Source of the DNA: Prochlorococcus sp. AG-402-N21
Lineage (GTDB): Bacteria; Cyanobacteriota; Cyanobacteriia; PCC-6307; Cyanobiaceae
DNA length: 40,986 nt
Assembly (NCBI GenBank): GCA_003216435.1
Contig: QCIW01000011.1
Span: 1 to 40,986 of the forward strand
Reading direction: 5' to 3'
The position numbers and the translations under genes are program-made. Position 1 is the first letter of the stretch, and each line of letters begins with the position of its first letter. Below the pieces are notes generated by a model. That model ran no database searches. It had not been told where the DNA came from and was given only the letters and a program-made list of their open reading frames with translations. Positions 18,475-28,514 of this stretch are shown one piece after another.

Positions 18475-19182
18475 CTAAAAGGCTCCTATGGAAGGCATTA
18501 AAGTTAAATCTTCAATAATTTGAGTTGAAGGCTGATGAGCTAAATGAATAAGTTCATTAGCTACTTGCTCAACTTGAAGCATTTCATCTCTATTAAAACT
18601 ACTTTGAACAGTTTCCGTATCCCAAATAGTACTATTGACCGAACCAAGAGTAAGGGTGCAGGCCCGAATTGAATATTTCCTCTCTTCCTCTGCCAAGCAC
18701 TTAGTAAAGCTAGCTAATGCTGCTTTAGTCACGCAATATGCTCCCCATTGAGGGAATGCATTTCTAGAAGCATGACTACTCACATTAATAACTAATCCTC
18801 CATTCGCTCTCATACATGGAATCACTTTAGAACAAATCTGAAAAATACTTGTCAAATTCATCTGGAATATCCATTGCCAACTTTCTAAAGGCATCTCTAA
18901 AAGGTCTCCTGTCCAAGCAACTCCAGCATTATTTATCAATACAGAAGGAACTAAACCTTTAGAAAGTAACTCATCAATCCCAGAGGAAATCTTTTCTGGT
19001 TTTGAAAGATCAATTAAAGAATAATGAATACTAGATCCAACTTCAGATAATTCATCAATCAGAGATTTAAGACCTTCTTCATCTCGCGCAATCAAAAGAA
19101 GATCCCAACCTGCTTTAGCAAAAGCTATTGCAGTAGCTCTTCCAATTCCTCTGGATGCACCTGTAATAAGAACTGTAGCCAA
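18475..19182 (-). CDS. short-chain dehydrogenase/reductase
   Basis: This 235-residue SDR enzyme has the NAD(P)-binding TGASRGIGRA at 7-16, NNAG near 86-89, a catalytic Ser in VINVSSHASR, and Tyr/Lys in YCVTKAALASF. A basic residue after the first strand-turn (GASR) and IARDEE suggest NADP(H). Its substrate cannot be read from sequence. It lies 30 bases downstream of accA on the same strand, the last gene of the ado-aar-accA group, so a fatty-acid-related role is plausible but unproven. The start appears to be TTG at 19182. Confidence 0.9.
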   Translation of the reverse strand: MATVLITGASRGIGRATAIAFAKAGWDLLLIARDEEGLKSLIDELSEVGSSIHYSLIDLSKPEKISSGIDELLSKGLVPSVLINNAGVAWTGDLLEMPLESWQWIFQMNLTSIFQICSKVIPCMRANGGLVINVSSHASRNAFPQWGAYCVTKAALASFTKCLAEEERKYSIRACTLTLGSVNSTIWDTETVQSSFNRDEMLQVEQVANELIHLAHQPSTQIIEDLTLMPSIGAF

Positions 19183-19212
19183 GAATAATAAAGTTAAATA
19201 ATAGAAATAACT

Positions 19213-20202
19213 CTAAACAGAAATATCAGTTTTTATAGAACTTAATTCTATAAATTTGCCCATTTCTCTAAATTTCTTATATCTATGATCACGAAGTTGT
19301 TCTATAGGCATACTTAATAATTCTCCTAAATGCTTAATCAAAGATTCTTTAAGAACTTCTCCAGCTTGAAGAGGAGCCCAATTATTACCTCCGGCAGGCT
19401 CCTGTAAAACTTCATCAACTATCCCAAGGCGTAATAAATCTGAACCTGTAATCTTCAAAGCTGCTGCTGCATCAGGAGCTTTAGCAGCATCCCTCCATAA
19501 GATAGAAGCACAAGCTTCTGGACTTGCGACTGTATAAACACTATGTTCAAACATTAGTAATCTATCTGCAACACCAATTCCTAATGCACCGCCTGATCCT
19601 CCTTCTCCAATAACAGTTGCAATAATTGGGACCCTAAGGCGAAACATTTCACGAAGATTTACGGCTATAGCTTCCCCCTGCCCCTGCTCCTCAGCCAAAA
19701 GACCCGCATAAGCCCCTGGTGTATCTATAAAAGAAATAATTGGCAACTTAAACCTATCGGCATGATTCATTAATCGAAGTGCCTTCCTATAGCCTCCTGG
19801 CTTTGCCATCCCAAAATTTCTGGCCATGTTTTCCTTAGTATCTCTACCCTTCTGTTGACCTATTAGAAGAACAGACTGGGTTCCTATTCTCCCAATACCC
19901 CCAATTAAAGCTTGATCATCATTTCCATTCCTGTCTCCATGTAGCTCTACCCAGTCATCACAAAACATCTGAATATAATCCAGAGTGCTTGGTCTTTGAG
20001 GGTGACGAGCAACTTGTATTTTTTGAGCAGGTGTTAAAGATTGAAAAATTTCTTCTCTTCTTCTAGTCGCTAACGTTTCTAACTGAAGTAATTGCTGAGA
20101 AACATCTACTTCAGAGTCTCTTGCAAGTTGTCTTATTTGTTCAATCTGCTTTTCAAGTTCAACAAGCGGTTTTTCGAAGTCAAGGAGATAGCGTCTAGCC
20201 AT
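19213..20202 (-). CDS. accA: acetyl-CoA carboxylase carboxyltransferase subunit alpha
   Basis: This 329-residue subunit works with AccD to transfer the carboxyl group from biotin to acetyl-CoA, giving malonyl-CoA for fatty acid synthesis. Family motifs are the N-terminal [37 protein letters not shown], the oxyanion-forming [16 protein letters not shown] and [17 protein letters not shown]. The length is normal. It follows aar with a 23-base gap, the usual cyanobacterial neighbour order that ties malonyl-CoA supply to alkane production. Confidence 0.98.
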   Translation of the reverse strand: MARRYLLDFEKPLVELEKQIEQIRQLARDSEVDVSQQLLQLETLATRRREEIFQSLTPAQKIQVARHPQRPSTLDYIQMFCDDWVELHGDRNGNDDQALIGGIGRIGTQSVLLIGQQKGRDTKENMARNFGMAKPGGYRKALRLMNHADRFKLPIISFIDTPGAYAGLLAEEQGQGEAIAVNLREMFRLRVPIIATVIGEGGSGGALGIGVADRLLMFEHSVYTVASPEACASILWRDAAKAPDAAAALKITGSDLLRLGIVDEVLQEPAGGNNWAPLQAGEVLKESLIKHLGELLSMPIEQLRDHRYKKFREMGKFIELSSIKTDISV

Positions 20203-20225
20203 AACAGAAAAAATTTAAGGAAAGA

Positions 20226-21266
20226 TCAGACAACCGCTGCCTGAATATTTGGATTAAGACCAACAGCCGAAAATCCATGTCTTAGAGATGCATTACCAAT
20301 AAAATCCATCTTTTCAAGAGTGATATTGTTCCTACCCCAACTGAAATTAGTATGACAATTTTCAAACTCAAGAAGCATTGCTTCCGCAAAGCAAGCAAAC
20401 ATTTCCCTTTGAGGTTTCTCCATTTCAGCTAGTTCCATCATGCTCCATCCAATGTCTTTGAAGAATTCAACAATTCCTCCTTTTAAAACATGAATGCCAT
20501 TCCCAGAAAATTTTTCATCTAAATTTTTGGGATATCCACCATCAATCATTAAGCAAGGATTTTGCAACTTAGAAGAGTCAATTTCCAAGGTGCGTGGCAT
20601 ACTTGCCACCCAAATAACTACATCAGCATTAGACAATGCATCTTCCAAAGTATTTATTGAACCTCCACCCAATTCTTTTTGAAGATCAATTAAAGGCTGT
20701 TTTTGTCTTGCCACAAGAAGAATTTCTGCCACGCCAGTTCTATTTGAGAGCCATCGACAAACAGCACTGCCTATATCGCCAGTAGCACCAACTACAGCCA
20801 CCCTGGCTTTCTTTAAATCAATTCCTATTTTGGGAGCGTTTATTTCGAGTTGTTGGCAAATAACCCATGCAGTATGAGTATTTCCAGTTGTAAACCTTTC
20901 CCACTGAAGGGTTGTATTCCTAACCTGTTTATTCTGAAGAAGGTTGAAATTTTCAAAAATTATGGAAGTAAACCCTCCTAACGCGGTGATATTGATACCT
21001 TTTTTCTGAGCGAGTTCCATTGCATTAAGAACTTTTCTTCTGGCTGTCTTAAATCGAGATAGCATTTCGGGAACAAAGCAAGAATCTATATAGGCTCCCT
21101 CAATAGTCTTCCCAGTTGCGCTTACAACTTTCACATGTTCAACTAGCTGCGGTGGCGCTGTACACCAGACATCCAAATCTCCTTCAGCAATATGATCGTA
21201 ACCCAATTCCAAGGCCTTTCTCTTGGCATCATTAAAACTTGTTGAATGACCTATTAATCCAAACAT
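20226..21266 (-). CDS. aar: long-chain acyl-ACP reductase (alkane biosynthesis)
   Basis: This enzyme reduces fatty acyl-ACP to fatty aldehyde with NADPH, the first step of cyanobacterial hydrocarbon synthesis. I start it at the ATG at 21264-21266, giving the usual [11 protein letters not shown] beginning (346 residues); a TTG two codons earlier is less likely. The NADPH site [13 protein letters not shown] is near 157-169. The Cys in [14 protein letters not shown] (residue 292) corresponds to the acyl-thioester cysteine of characterised AAR. It is 157 bases downstream of ado on the same strand. Confidence 0.97.
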   Translation of the reverse strand: MFGLIGHSTSFNDAKRKALELGYDHIAEGDLDVWCTAPPQLVEHVKVVSATGKTIEGAYIDSCFVPEMLSRFKTARRKVLNAMELAQKKGINITALGGFTSIIFENFNLLQNKQVRNTTLQWERFTTGNTHTAWVICQQLEINAPKIGIDLKKARVAVVGATGDIGSAVCRWLSNRTGVAEILLVARQKQPLIDLQKELGGGSINTLEDALSNADVVIWVASMPRTLEIDSSKLQNPCLMIDGGYPKNLDEKFSGNGIHVLKGGIVEFFKDIGWSMMELAEMEKPQREMFACFAEAMLLEFENCHTNFSWGRNNITLEKMDFIGNASLRHGFSAVGLNPNIQAAVV

Positions 21267-21423
21267 TGACAAACAAATAACATTGAACTGGAACTAAATA
21301 ATTCCTTCAGAATTCGAACATTAGTTCAATATGGTCGCATACAACAAACAAAGCGATATGAATTAACTCCCAATAAGGGTTGAATCTAGAATTTAACCTT
21401 TTAACTTTCAGTTTTTTTTTATG

Positions 21424-22152
21424 TCAGACCACTGCTGCAAGCGCCATTCTAGCAATCTGACGATTGTCCAATCCCATTTCGACCAATGAATCTTGATAGG
21501 CAATCATAAATTCTTCCATTAACTCTTCCTTATCCATATGCAATATTTCTGCATCAGTAGCAACTTGATCAAGCATGGACTTAATAAGTGGAAGATTTTC
21601 TTTGTTTGCTTGAATCAATTCTTCTTTACAGGTATCTAAATTTGCTTTAAGCCACTCCTGTCCATAGTTCAGATGTAAATATTCATCCTTTACTACACCT
21701 TCAGTAATTTTCTTAGCAAAAGGATCAGCAACACGGATATAAACGTTGTAGGCAGATATCGCAAAAGCTTCAATCAGAATTGCCTGAATAAGCAAACAGG
21801 TTGTTATGTTGCCCTTTGAGAAAGCTTCCTGAAAATTACCATGCAATTTGGAAAAAAACTTTTTCGCAAAAGGCATATCAGCCTTAACGCCTAAATTCTT
21901 ACCGCATGCAGTAAAACCTCTCATATGTTTCATTTCCATGACAGCCAATTTCTTCAACTCGGCTGCATTCTCAGGAATTAAGTTCCCAATGGAAATATAA
22001 TTGTCATAAGCTTCTTTTTCTCCCTCAATAACAATTGCGTTAATTCTGCTGTAAGCATCTTTATAACTCTCCGCACTAAAATCAGGGAGTTCTAAAGGAG
22101 ATCCTTGGATGTCATGATCAATATCAACTTCTGGCGATGCAATAGTAGCCAT
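21424..22152 (-). CDS. ado: aldehyde-deformylating oxygenase (alkane synthase)
   Basis: This 242-residue ferritin-like di-iron enzyme turns fatty aldehydes into odd-chain alkanes and formate. All six metal ligands are seen with the published Prochlorococcus spacing: Glu45, Glu73 and His76 (MEMKHM), Glu128 (AILIEAF), Glu157 and His160 (KDEYLH). The end LDNRQIARMALAAV is typical. It leads the ado-aar-accA group. The 151-base gap before aar may carry a second promoter, since the two messages can be separate in related strains. Confidence 0.98.
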   Translation of the reverse strand: MATIASPEVDIDHDIQGSPLELPDFSAESYKDAYSRINAIVIEGEKEAYDNYISIGNLIPENAAELKKLAVMEMKHMRGFTACGKNLGVKADMPFAKKFFSKLHGNFQEAFSKGNITTCLLIQAILIEAFAISAYNVYIRVADPFAKKITEGVVKDEYLHLNYGQEWLKANLDTCKEELIQANKENLPLIKSMLDQVATDAEILHMDKEELMEEFMIAYQDSLVEMGLDNRQIARMALAAVV

Positions 22153-22217
22153 GGAACCATTAATAAAATCTATCTGTGGGGGATACTACCTAATTGAGTA
22201 AAAAATTGCAGCTATCT

Positions 22218-22234
22218 TCTTATAACTTATAAGA
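22218..22234. other. 7-bp inverted repeat between creatininase-family gene and ado
   Basis: TCTTATA (22218-22224) and TATAAGA (22228-22234) flank ACT, 66 bases upstream of the ado ATG and just past the creatininase-family stop. It could be an operator for ado or a weak terminator stem. AT-rich chance pairing is also possible. Confidence 0.3.
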
Positions 22235-22249
22235 TAATTAATCTCTGAT

Positions 22250-23068
22250 CTAATGAATTGAAGGCCAATTACTCTCCATTAGACTAGAAAAAAGTTCTGT
22301 CCAATGCTCCACTAGCGCTTTTTCAAGATTTCGTCCAAGCTCTGAAGAAGAATCTCTGCTGTCGCCAATTACCCCACTTCGACTTAAATCTTCTGTAAGC
22401 CATGCACAAGGTGCTGCACCTTCTAGGCTCCAACCATTTGGGATATTTAAATCTTTTCCGTCGGACAACTGACCAGCTATTCCCTCTACTGCTCTTTCAG
22501 GGCCAACCAATTCAGGGTTTAAATGAAGCATGAGGCTAGTTTCAGCCAAAGCTGCATGTAAACCTTCTTCAACTTCCCTATCGGGAATTAGATCTTTCAA
22601 AGCATTTACTCCACTCCAAAGGAAGCAGGGCAAAACTGCCATAGATGGACATTTTACCCTTAATTCACGAGCTATTGCCTGCAAAAGTCCAATCTGTCCC
22701 CCATGGGCATTAAAAAAAATCAGTCTTCTAAAACCCATTTCAGCTATTTGTTCTCCAACTTGACCGACCATTTCAATCATCACATCCGCCGATAAAGAAA
22801 TTGTTCCTTTAAAAGACTTATGTTCCGGAGAAAAACCTATTGATTGAGGTGGAATCATCCATATTGGGTACTTAGAAGAAATCCGTTCAAGAACCTCAGC
22901 TAAAACTTTTTCTGCAAAGAAAGTATCAGTAATTAAAGGTAAATGAGGACCATGCTGTTCAAATGCTCCAAAAGGCCAAACTAAAGTAGAACCCTCTTTT
23001 GAAGCAGCTTCTGAGGCTTTAGGCCAACTAAGTAGATCAAATCGAGGTGAATTAGAACTAAATGACAT
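22250..23068 (-). CDS. creatininase family protein
   Basis: This metal-dependent amidohydrolase is of the creatininase fold, 272 residues from the ATG at 23066-23068 (a TTG seven codons upstream is possible). Metal-binding motifs are seen: WPFGAFEQHGPHLPLITDT (Glu, His, Asp), FNAHGGQIG and HAALAETSLML. The family includes creatininase, MftE and FAPy deformylase-like enzymes, and cyanobacterial members have no settled function. It lies 97 bases upstream of ado on the same strand and is divergent from the S1-domain gene. Confidence 0.85.
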   Translation of the reverse strand: MSFSSNSPRFDLLSWPKASEAASKEGSTLVWPFGAFEQHGPHLPLITDTFFAEKVLAEVLERISSKYPIWMIPPQSIGFSPEHKSFKGTISLSADVMIEMVGQVGEQIAEMGFRRLIFFNAHGGQIGLLQAIARELRVKCPSMAVLPCFLWSGVNALKDLIPDREVEEGLHAALAETSLMLHLNPELVGPERAVEGIAGQLSDGKDLNIPNGWSLEGAAPCAWLTEDLSRSGVIGDSRDSSSELGRNLEKALVEHWTELFSSLMESNWPSIH

Positions 23069-23136
23069 TTTTTCTATCTCTAGTGACAACTGAAGGTTGC
23101 CTGTAAGAATGATTCATTAACTAACTTAAGGGCATT

Positions 23137-24423
23137 ATGGCCGGATCAGACAGTCCGAAGCCCCAAAAACCAAATCCTCCGACATCCGCGGCAAATTCAC
23201 CCCGCAAACCTTTGCAAGTAATGCATATTAGTCGGAAGAATGATGAAAGTTCTTCAGAAAAACTCTTGGGAGAGGTTGAAGAAGAAAAATTAAAAACAAA
23301 TCCATCTTCAAAAAATGCGCCTAAGCCCCCAACTATCTTTGAACCATCCCAAAAACCAATTCAATCCATTTCCAAAGCAAATAATCCCTCACAAGCCTCA
23401 GAGGGAGAGCAAGCGCTGACAATGGAGGATCTCTTGGCTAAGGAAGAAAAAACTTTAAGTCACAAGATACCAAATCAAAGTGAAAAATCTTTCCCTAACA
23501 TTGAACCTGTTTTTGCCGAAAGAAGTGTCGATGATTTTGACTTCGATGAAGACGAATTTTTAGCTGCGCTCGATCAAAATGAGCCAATTGGGAATACTGG
23601 TGAAATAGCAAAAGGAAAGGTAATTGGTGTAGAAAGCGATGGTGTTTATGTTGATATTGGAGGCAAAGCACCTGGTTTCATGCCTAAGAAAGAATGTGGA
23701 CTAGGAGTGATAACAAACCTCAAAGAACGATTCCCAAAAGATTTAGAAGTTGAAGTTCTTGTTACAAGAGAACAAAATGCAGACGGGATGGTAACCATTA
23801 GCTGTAGAGCCCTTGCCTTACGTCAAAGCTGGGAAAGAGTAGAAAACCTAGAAAAAGAAGGCAAGGTAGTGCAAGTAAAAGTCAATGGATTCAACCGAGG
23901 AGGAGTTACTTGTGAGCTTGAAGGCTTACGCGCTTTTATTCCCAGATCTCAATTAGAACAAGGAGAGAATCATGAATCCTTAGTAGGGAAAACCCTTGGT
24001 ACAGCTTTCCTTGAAGTCAATCCTGACTCCAGGAAACTTGTGCTATCAGAAAAAAAGGCTGCTACAGCAAAACTATTCGCAGAACTAAAAATTGGCCAAC
24101 TTATTGAAGGGAAGATTATTTCAATCAAACCTTATGGCTTTTTTGTTGACTTGGGAGGAATCAGCGGACTGTTGCATCAATCATCAATAACAAATGGAAG
24201 TTTCAGATCACTCTCAGAGATATTCAAAAAAGGAGATCAAATCAAGGCCCTTATAACTGACCTTGACCCTCGAAGAGGACGTATAGGATTAAATACAGCC
24301 CTACTGGAGGGACCGCCAGGTGAAATTATCCAAGAAACCGAAAAAGTGTTGTCAGAAGCCAGCGAACGAGCTTTAAAAGCTCAAGAAGCACTTCTAAATA
24401 AAGGCCAAGAAAACTCTGAATGA
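23137..24423 (+). CDS. S1-domain RNA-binding protein (ribosomal protein S1 homologue)
   Basis: This 428-residue protein has a disordered, Pro/Ser/Lys-rich N-terminus (1-120), an acidic stretch (VDDFDFDEDEFLAAL), then three S1 domains near 155-225, 240-305 and 318-388. The third is the most canonical (KIISIKPYGFFVDLGGISGLLHQSS). Cyanobacteria carry a second S1-type protein besides ribosomal S1; this long version fits it. Its role is probably RNA binding in translation or mRNA handling. Its stop overlaps the next gene by 4 bases (ATGA), tying it to the Tab2-like factor. Confidence 0.88.
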   Translation: MAGSDSPKPQKPNPPTSAANSPRKPLQVMHISRKNDESSSEKLLGEVEEEKLKTNPSSKNAPKPPTIFEPSQKPIQSISKANNPSQASEGEQALTMEDLLAKEEKTLSHKIPNQSEKSFPNIEPVFAERSVDDFDFDEDEFLAALDQNEPIGNTGEIAKGKVIGVESDGVYVDIGGKAPGFMPKKECGLGVITNLKERFPKDLEVEVLVTREQNADGMVTISCRALALRQSWERVENLEKEGKVVQVKVNGFNRGGVTCELEGLRAFIPRSQLEQGENHESLVGKTLGTAFLEVNPDSRKLVLSEKKAATAKLFAELKIGQLIEGKIISIKPYGFFVDLGGISGLLHQSSITNGSFRSLSEIFKKGDQIKALITDLDPRRGRIGLNTALLEGPPGEIIQETEKVLSEASERALKAQEALLNKGQENSE

Positions 24424-25316
24424 CTTCTATTAAATCCATCCAAGAACGCACTTTCAAGAATGCGGATTGGGAACTTGATTTTTATTCGCGCCCAATTATT
24501 GATCCAAACGGTAAAAAGCGTTGGGAGCTTCTTATTACAAGTACGGAAGAGTTTTCGGGCAAACAACCCTTTCGCTGGGAAAAGAAATGTCCTCCTGATG
24601 AGGTTAATTCGATATGGCTAACAGAATCATTGAAAGAAGCAATTGAACAAGCTCATTTGCAAGGCTGGAACCCTCCTTCAAAGTTGAGGTTCTGGAGACC
24701 TTCTATGAAAACAATGATAAAAAAAGCCTGCAACACTCTAGGGATAGACCCCATTTCTAGCAGGCGTACATATTCACTAATTGATTGGTTAGAAGATAGA
24801 ACAAGAAATTTTTATCCTAAGGAACCTGGCTATATGGCTGGTCCAATAGCGCCTCCATTTTCCCCAATCCTCAATCAATCAGTTCCTCTACCAGAAGCAG
24901 TAAGAGGAGATGCTTGGAGTTTTTCTACTCTTCCAGTGGGAGTTCTACGAGAAGCAAATGAATGGCCAATTGAATTTAGTAGTCTTTTACCAATTAAAGA
25001 TGCAATCAATAATGAAATTCCTATTCCTGGTATAAGACTTTTTAGCAGATCTAGAGCTCTCGGTTTAGCCGGCTGGTTAGGTGGTCTTGAGCCAGTTGGA
25101 TTAATCCAAGAAAAAAGTCAATTAATTTTAGAAGCAGGACAAGATGAACGTTGGCTAGTAACTGATATTGATCCTCAAACAGCAGAATTTTCAAAAAAGA
25201 GTTTTAAAACCGCCAAGGAAAAGGCCGATGGCTTGCAATTCATTTCTGTTCAATCAACTCCGGAAGACCAAAATTTTAAAGGTTTTTGGATGATGAGAGA
25301 TTTGAATATTTCCTAG
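24420..25316 (+). CDS. Tab2/Atab2-like RNA-binding translation factor
   Basis: This 298-residue protein is of the family once called DUF1092. Family features are the opening WELDFYSRPIIDPNGKKRWE, QGWNPPSKLRFWRPSMKTMI, GDAWSFSTLPVGVLRE, SRALGLAGWLGGLEPV and the C-terminal FKGFWMMRDL. In algae and plants Tab2/ATAB2 binds mRNA and promotes translation of photosystem I psaB and related messages. The cyanobacterial role is assumed similar but less studied. The 4-base overlap with an S1-domain gene supports an RNA/translation function. Confidence 0.9.
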   Translation: MTSIKSIQERTFKNADWELDFYSRPIIDPNGKKRWELLITSTEEFSGKQPFRWEKKCPPDEVNSIWLTESLKEAIEQAHLQGWNPPSKLRFWRPSMKTMIKKACNTLGIDPISSRRTYSLIDWLEDRTRNFYPKEPGYMAGPIAPPFSPILNQSVPLPEAVRGDAWSFSTLPVGVLREANEWPIEFSSLLPIKDAINNEIPIPGIRLFSRSRALGLAGWLGGLEPVGLIQEKSQLILEAGQDERWLVTDIDPQTAEFSKKSFKTAKEKADGLQFISVQSTPEDQNFKGFWMMRDLNIS

Positions 25317-25351
25317 GAATCTCCGTTCCAATTTTTCAATTAAACTCAGAA

Positions 25352-26143
25352 ATGCAAGATTTTCAGAATAATTATAATTCAAAAGAATGGATCTTAAAAG
25401 ATAATCAAGCATATCTACAATCCAAAATTCTTTTAGACCATGGTTTTCTTCACGCCTTCTTTACAAGAAAGGAAATAAGACTAGAACCAGAAGATTTAAT
25501 AAAATATATTTCAACAAATTGCTCTATACATAGATTAAGACAAGTTCATAGCAATAAAGTTTTAGATGCAAGGGATATAAAAAAAAATAACTACCCCGAA
25601 GCTGATGGATTAATCACAAATAAAAAAGACCAAAGTTTATGGATTTATTCTGCAGATTGCATACCAGTCTTACTTGCAGATCGAGTAACCGGTAAAGTTG
25701 CAGCGTCGCATGTTGGTTGGAGAGGTCTACGAAATAAAATCCTAAATAAAACGATCGAAAAGCTACAGAGTTCAGGTTCAAAAAGGAAAGATATTCTTGT
25801 AGCATTAGGACCATCTATAAGCATTAATAAATATCAAGTCCATCAAAAAGTAGTTATAGATTTATCGAATAGTCTAGAAGGAAATGAATCTTTAAATAAA
25901 AAATCTGAAGATCAAATTCTTCAATCAATGATAGATTTTAAGATTATCAAAAAAAGCCTTAAAAATGAATATTACCTTCTTGACCTTAAATTATTAGCTT
26001 TAAAACAATTATTATCACAAGATATACAGAAGTCCATGATTACAATTAATAAGAATTGCTCTTTCTCTGAAGAATCTTTATTTTTTTCATTTAGAAGAGA
26101 TGGCAAAAAGCATTGTCAATGGAGTTGTATTATCTCCAATTAG
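25352..26143 (+). CDS. pgeF: PgeF/YfiH family polyphenol oxidase-like (laccase-domain) protein
   Basis: This protein of about 263 residues resembles the 'laccase domain' family now linked to peptidoglycan editing and purine nucleoside cleavage. Metal-site motifs are RQVHSNKV, YSADCIPVLLADRVTG and AASHVGWRG, with ALGPSIS after. I start it at the ATG at 25352, since the longer frame from TTG at 25286 would overlap the Tab2-like gene and add unconserved residues. The C-terminal part (about 175-263) is Lys/Ser-rich and ends SFRRDGKKHCQWSCI, a normal family end. Confidence 0.9.
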   Translation: MQDFQNNYNSKEWILKDNQAYLQSKILLDHGFLHAFFTRKEIRLEPEDLIKYISTNCSIHRLRQVHSNKVLDARDIKKNNYPEADGLITNKKDQSLWIYSADCIPVLLADRVTGKVAASHVGWRGLRNKILNKTIEKLQSSGSKRKDILVALGPSISINKYQVHQKVVIDLSNSLEGNESLNKKSEDQILQSMIDFKIIKKSLKNEYYLLDLKLLALKQLLSQDIQKSMITINKNCSFSEESLFFSFRRDGKKHCQWSCIISN

Positions 26144-26153
26144 ATAACAATTT

Positions 26154-26498
26154 CTAGCAACTAGATGAACCCAATCCCTTAGAAATAACTTCTGCCCCAA
26201 TATCAATATTAGCTCCCATTTTGATTATCCTAGAAATTAAAATTCCATCTTTAGATCCGTTAGGCTTTAAATTTACCTTAGCTCGTCTCGGCAAAATAGA
26301 TTCAATATAATTTACAGCGTGAATTTCATCAGATGGTTCAACTTCCAAACAAGCTATTCTAACAGTATAATTTCTATTATTATCTCCTATAACCAAAGTA
26401 GATGAATTTTTTATCTGTAAAACTTCAGCCGAACTAATTTGGTAAGGGAAAACAACAAAAAGCAATACAAAGGCCACCACAACTAAGAACTTATGCAT
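26154..26498 (-). CDS. small exported SNase-fold-like protein, degenerate
   Basis: This 114-residue protein has a signal peptide (MHKFLVVVAFVLLFVVFPYQ, cleavage near SSA-EV). The mature part, VLQIKNSSTLVIGDNNRNYTVRIACLEVEPSDE, resembles the first strands of staphylococcal nuclease (the VxDGDT ... VRLxGID.PE pattern), followed by GILISRIIKMGANIDIGAEVISKGL. The DGDT metal motif is missing and the C-terminal helices are short, so nuclease activity looks unlikely. It is convergent with the PgeF-like gene and follows ilvB by 70 bases. The assignment is tentative. Confidence 0.65.
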   Translation of the reverse strand: MHKFLVVVAFVLLFVVFPYQISSAEVLQIKNSSTLVIGDNNRNYTVRIACLEVEPSDEIHAVNYIESILPRRAKVNLKPNGSKDGILISRIIKMGANIDIGAEVISKGLGSSSC

Positions 26499-26568
26499 AA
26501 GAAAACTCCATATTAAGATTAATATTTTTATTTATCCCATAGAAATAAAAAAGAAACAGCCAAAATAC

Positions 26569-28350
26569 TTAATCATCTTTCTGAGTATCATCTTTAATTG
26601 ATGGAAGTCCTACCATTTGAGCATTACTTTTCCCAGGTGGAACCATAGGATAACAATTTTCATCTCTCCTTACATGAACATCAATTAAGACCGGACCTTC
26701 TAAAGCAAATGCTTCTATAAGTTGTGGTTTCAAATCTTCTCTATCTTTTATGCAGATACCTTCAACACCGAAGGATTTAGCTAATGCCATGAAATCTGGC
26801 TCACCTTTAGTCATATCAGTTGCTGAATATCTTTCCTGATAAAAACTTTCCTGCCATTGTCTTACCATTCCTTGCCAATGATTATTAATTATAATAATCT
26901 TTGTATTTAATTTGTACTGTGAAATAGTGCCTAATTCTTGAATATTCATAAGAATACTTGCATCTCCAGCAATACAAATAACTTGTTCTTTTGGCAACGC
27001 AATCTGAACACCCAAAGCCGCAGGTATTCCAAATCCCATAGTTCCCAATCCTGCACTACTTATCCATTGACGATTTCCGTTCCTCAGATATTGTGCAGCC
27101 CACATTTGATGCTGACCAACATCAGTTGTGATATATGCATTAGGAGCTAAATCTCTTACAGCCAACAAAACTTCTTGAGGATATATTGAACCTTCTTTTG
27201 GTGGTTCCATTAAAGGGTATAGTTTTTTCCATTTATCTATTTGAGCTAGCCATTCACCGGTCATTAATTTGATATTTTTTTTCTTACTTAGCTTAAGTAA
27301 ATTTTCAACACTAAGACCCAGATCTCCAAGAACAGCTAATTCTGCAAATCTATTTTTATTAATCTCAGCCGGATCTATTTCAAAATGAATTACTTTTGCT
27401 TTTGGAGCAAAAGTATCAAGTTTCCCCGTAACCCTGTCATCAAAGCGAGCTCCTACGGCTATTAATAAATCACATTCCGTAACTGCAAAATTCGCATAAC
27501 CTGTTCCATGCATACCCAACATTCCAACCGACAAAGGATCTCTCTCATCAAAAACCCCCTTACCCATCAAAGTAGTAGTAACAGGTATTTGATGTCTTTT
27601 AGCAAAAGCTGTGAGATTCTCATGTGCACCTGCTGAAACTGCTCCTCCTCCTACATATAAAAGAGGTCTAGAGGATTCTTCAATTAAATCTAATGCCTTA
27701 GAAATTGAAGAACTCTCTGGAGGTTCTGGGATTTGGAACCCAGAAGGAATTATTGAACCTGGCTCAACAGGCACGTATTCAAAAAGCTCTTGTCCAACAT
27801 CCTTTGGTATATCAACCAATACAGGTCCTGGCCTTCCAGAAGAAGCTATTAAAAAAGCTTGGGCAATAATTGAACCAATTTCAGAAGGGTCTCTTATTAC
27901 CCAAGAATGTTTAACAATTGGCAAAGTAATTCCAAAAATATCTGTTTCTTGAAAAGCGTCTGTCCCAATTGCAGCTCTAGGAACTTGACCAGTGATTACA
28001 ACTAATGGGACAGAATCCATTTGGGCAGTTGCAATACCTGTAACTAAATTTGTGGCACCTGGCCCCGAGGTACCAAAACAAACTCCCACCTTTCCAGTAG
28101 CTCTTGCAAAACCATCAGCAGCATGAGCCCCTCCTTGCTCATGCCTGACCAGTATGTGTTTTAACCAACCTTCTTTCTCCGCCTTATAAACCGCATCATA
28201 TATAGGAAGAATAGCGCCTCCAGGGTAGCCAAAAATAGTAGTCACCCCATTCCTTCTCAATGCATCCATCAGAGCATCGGAGCCCAAAATCCTGGAATCT
28301 TCCTGAGGTCCTTTATCACCTAGGGTCTTAGGTGCGGAAGTCAGGTTCAC
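26569..28350 (-). CDS. ilvB: acetolactate synthase large subunit
   Basis: This 593-residue thiamin-diphosphate enzyme makes acetolactate and acetohydroxybutyrate for branched-chain amino acids. The catalytic Glu is in [21 protein letters not shown]. The FAD/middle domain contains [17 protein letters not shown]. The diphosphate-binding motif is [14 protein letters not shown], followed by [14 protein letters not shown]. It starts with GTG at 28348-28350. The regulatory small subunit (ilvH) is not in this window. It follows hemH by 164 bases. Confidence 0.98.
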   Translation of the reverse strand: MNLTSAPKTLGDKGPQEDSRILGSDALMDALRRNGVTTIFGYPGGAILPIYDAVYKAEKEGWLKHILVRHEQGGAHAADGFARATGKVGVCFGTSGPGATNLVTGIATAQMDSVPLVVITGQVPRAAIGTDAFQETDIFGITLPIVKHSWVIRDPSEIGSIIAQAFLIASSGRPGPVLVDIPKDVGQELFEYVPVEPGSIIPSGFQIPEPPESSSISKALDLIEESSRPLLYVGGGAVSAGAHENLTAFAKRHQIPVTTTLMGKGVFDERDPLSVGMLGMHGTGYANFAVTECDLLIAVGARFDDRVTGKLDTFAPKAKVIHFEIDPAEINKNRFAELAVLGDLGLSVENLLKLSKKKNIKLMTGEWLAQIDKWKKLYPLMEPPKEGSIYPQEVLLAVRDLAPNAYITTDVGQHQMWAAQYLRNGNRQWISSAGLGTMGFGIPAALGVQIALPKEQVICIAGDASILMNIQELGTISQYKLNTKIIIINNHWQGMVRQWQESFYQERYSATDMTKGEPDFMALAKSFGVEGICIKDREDLKPQLIEAFALEGPVLIDVHVRRDENCYPMVPPGKSNAQMVGLPSIKDDTQKDD

Positions 28351-28514
28351 GGCAGCTAAAATTCAATTTTATAAGACTAAATCTTAATCGGCATATTAGA
28401 AACTGGCTCAAAGATCTGAAATAAGCTATTAATTTTGTATCTTAAAATTTTTATATTCTCAATTAAACGAATTAGATCAAGCTTAATTCTGAAAACAGCC
28501 ACAAGAAAAAGATT

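Noticed and set aside
28469-28489. 6-bp inverted repeat GAATTA/TAATTC downstream of hemH
   Set aside because: The stem is short and AT-only with a 9-base loop and no U-run, easily explained by base composition.
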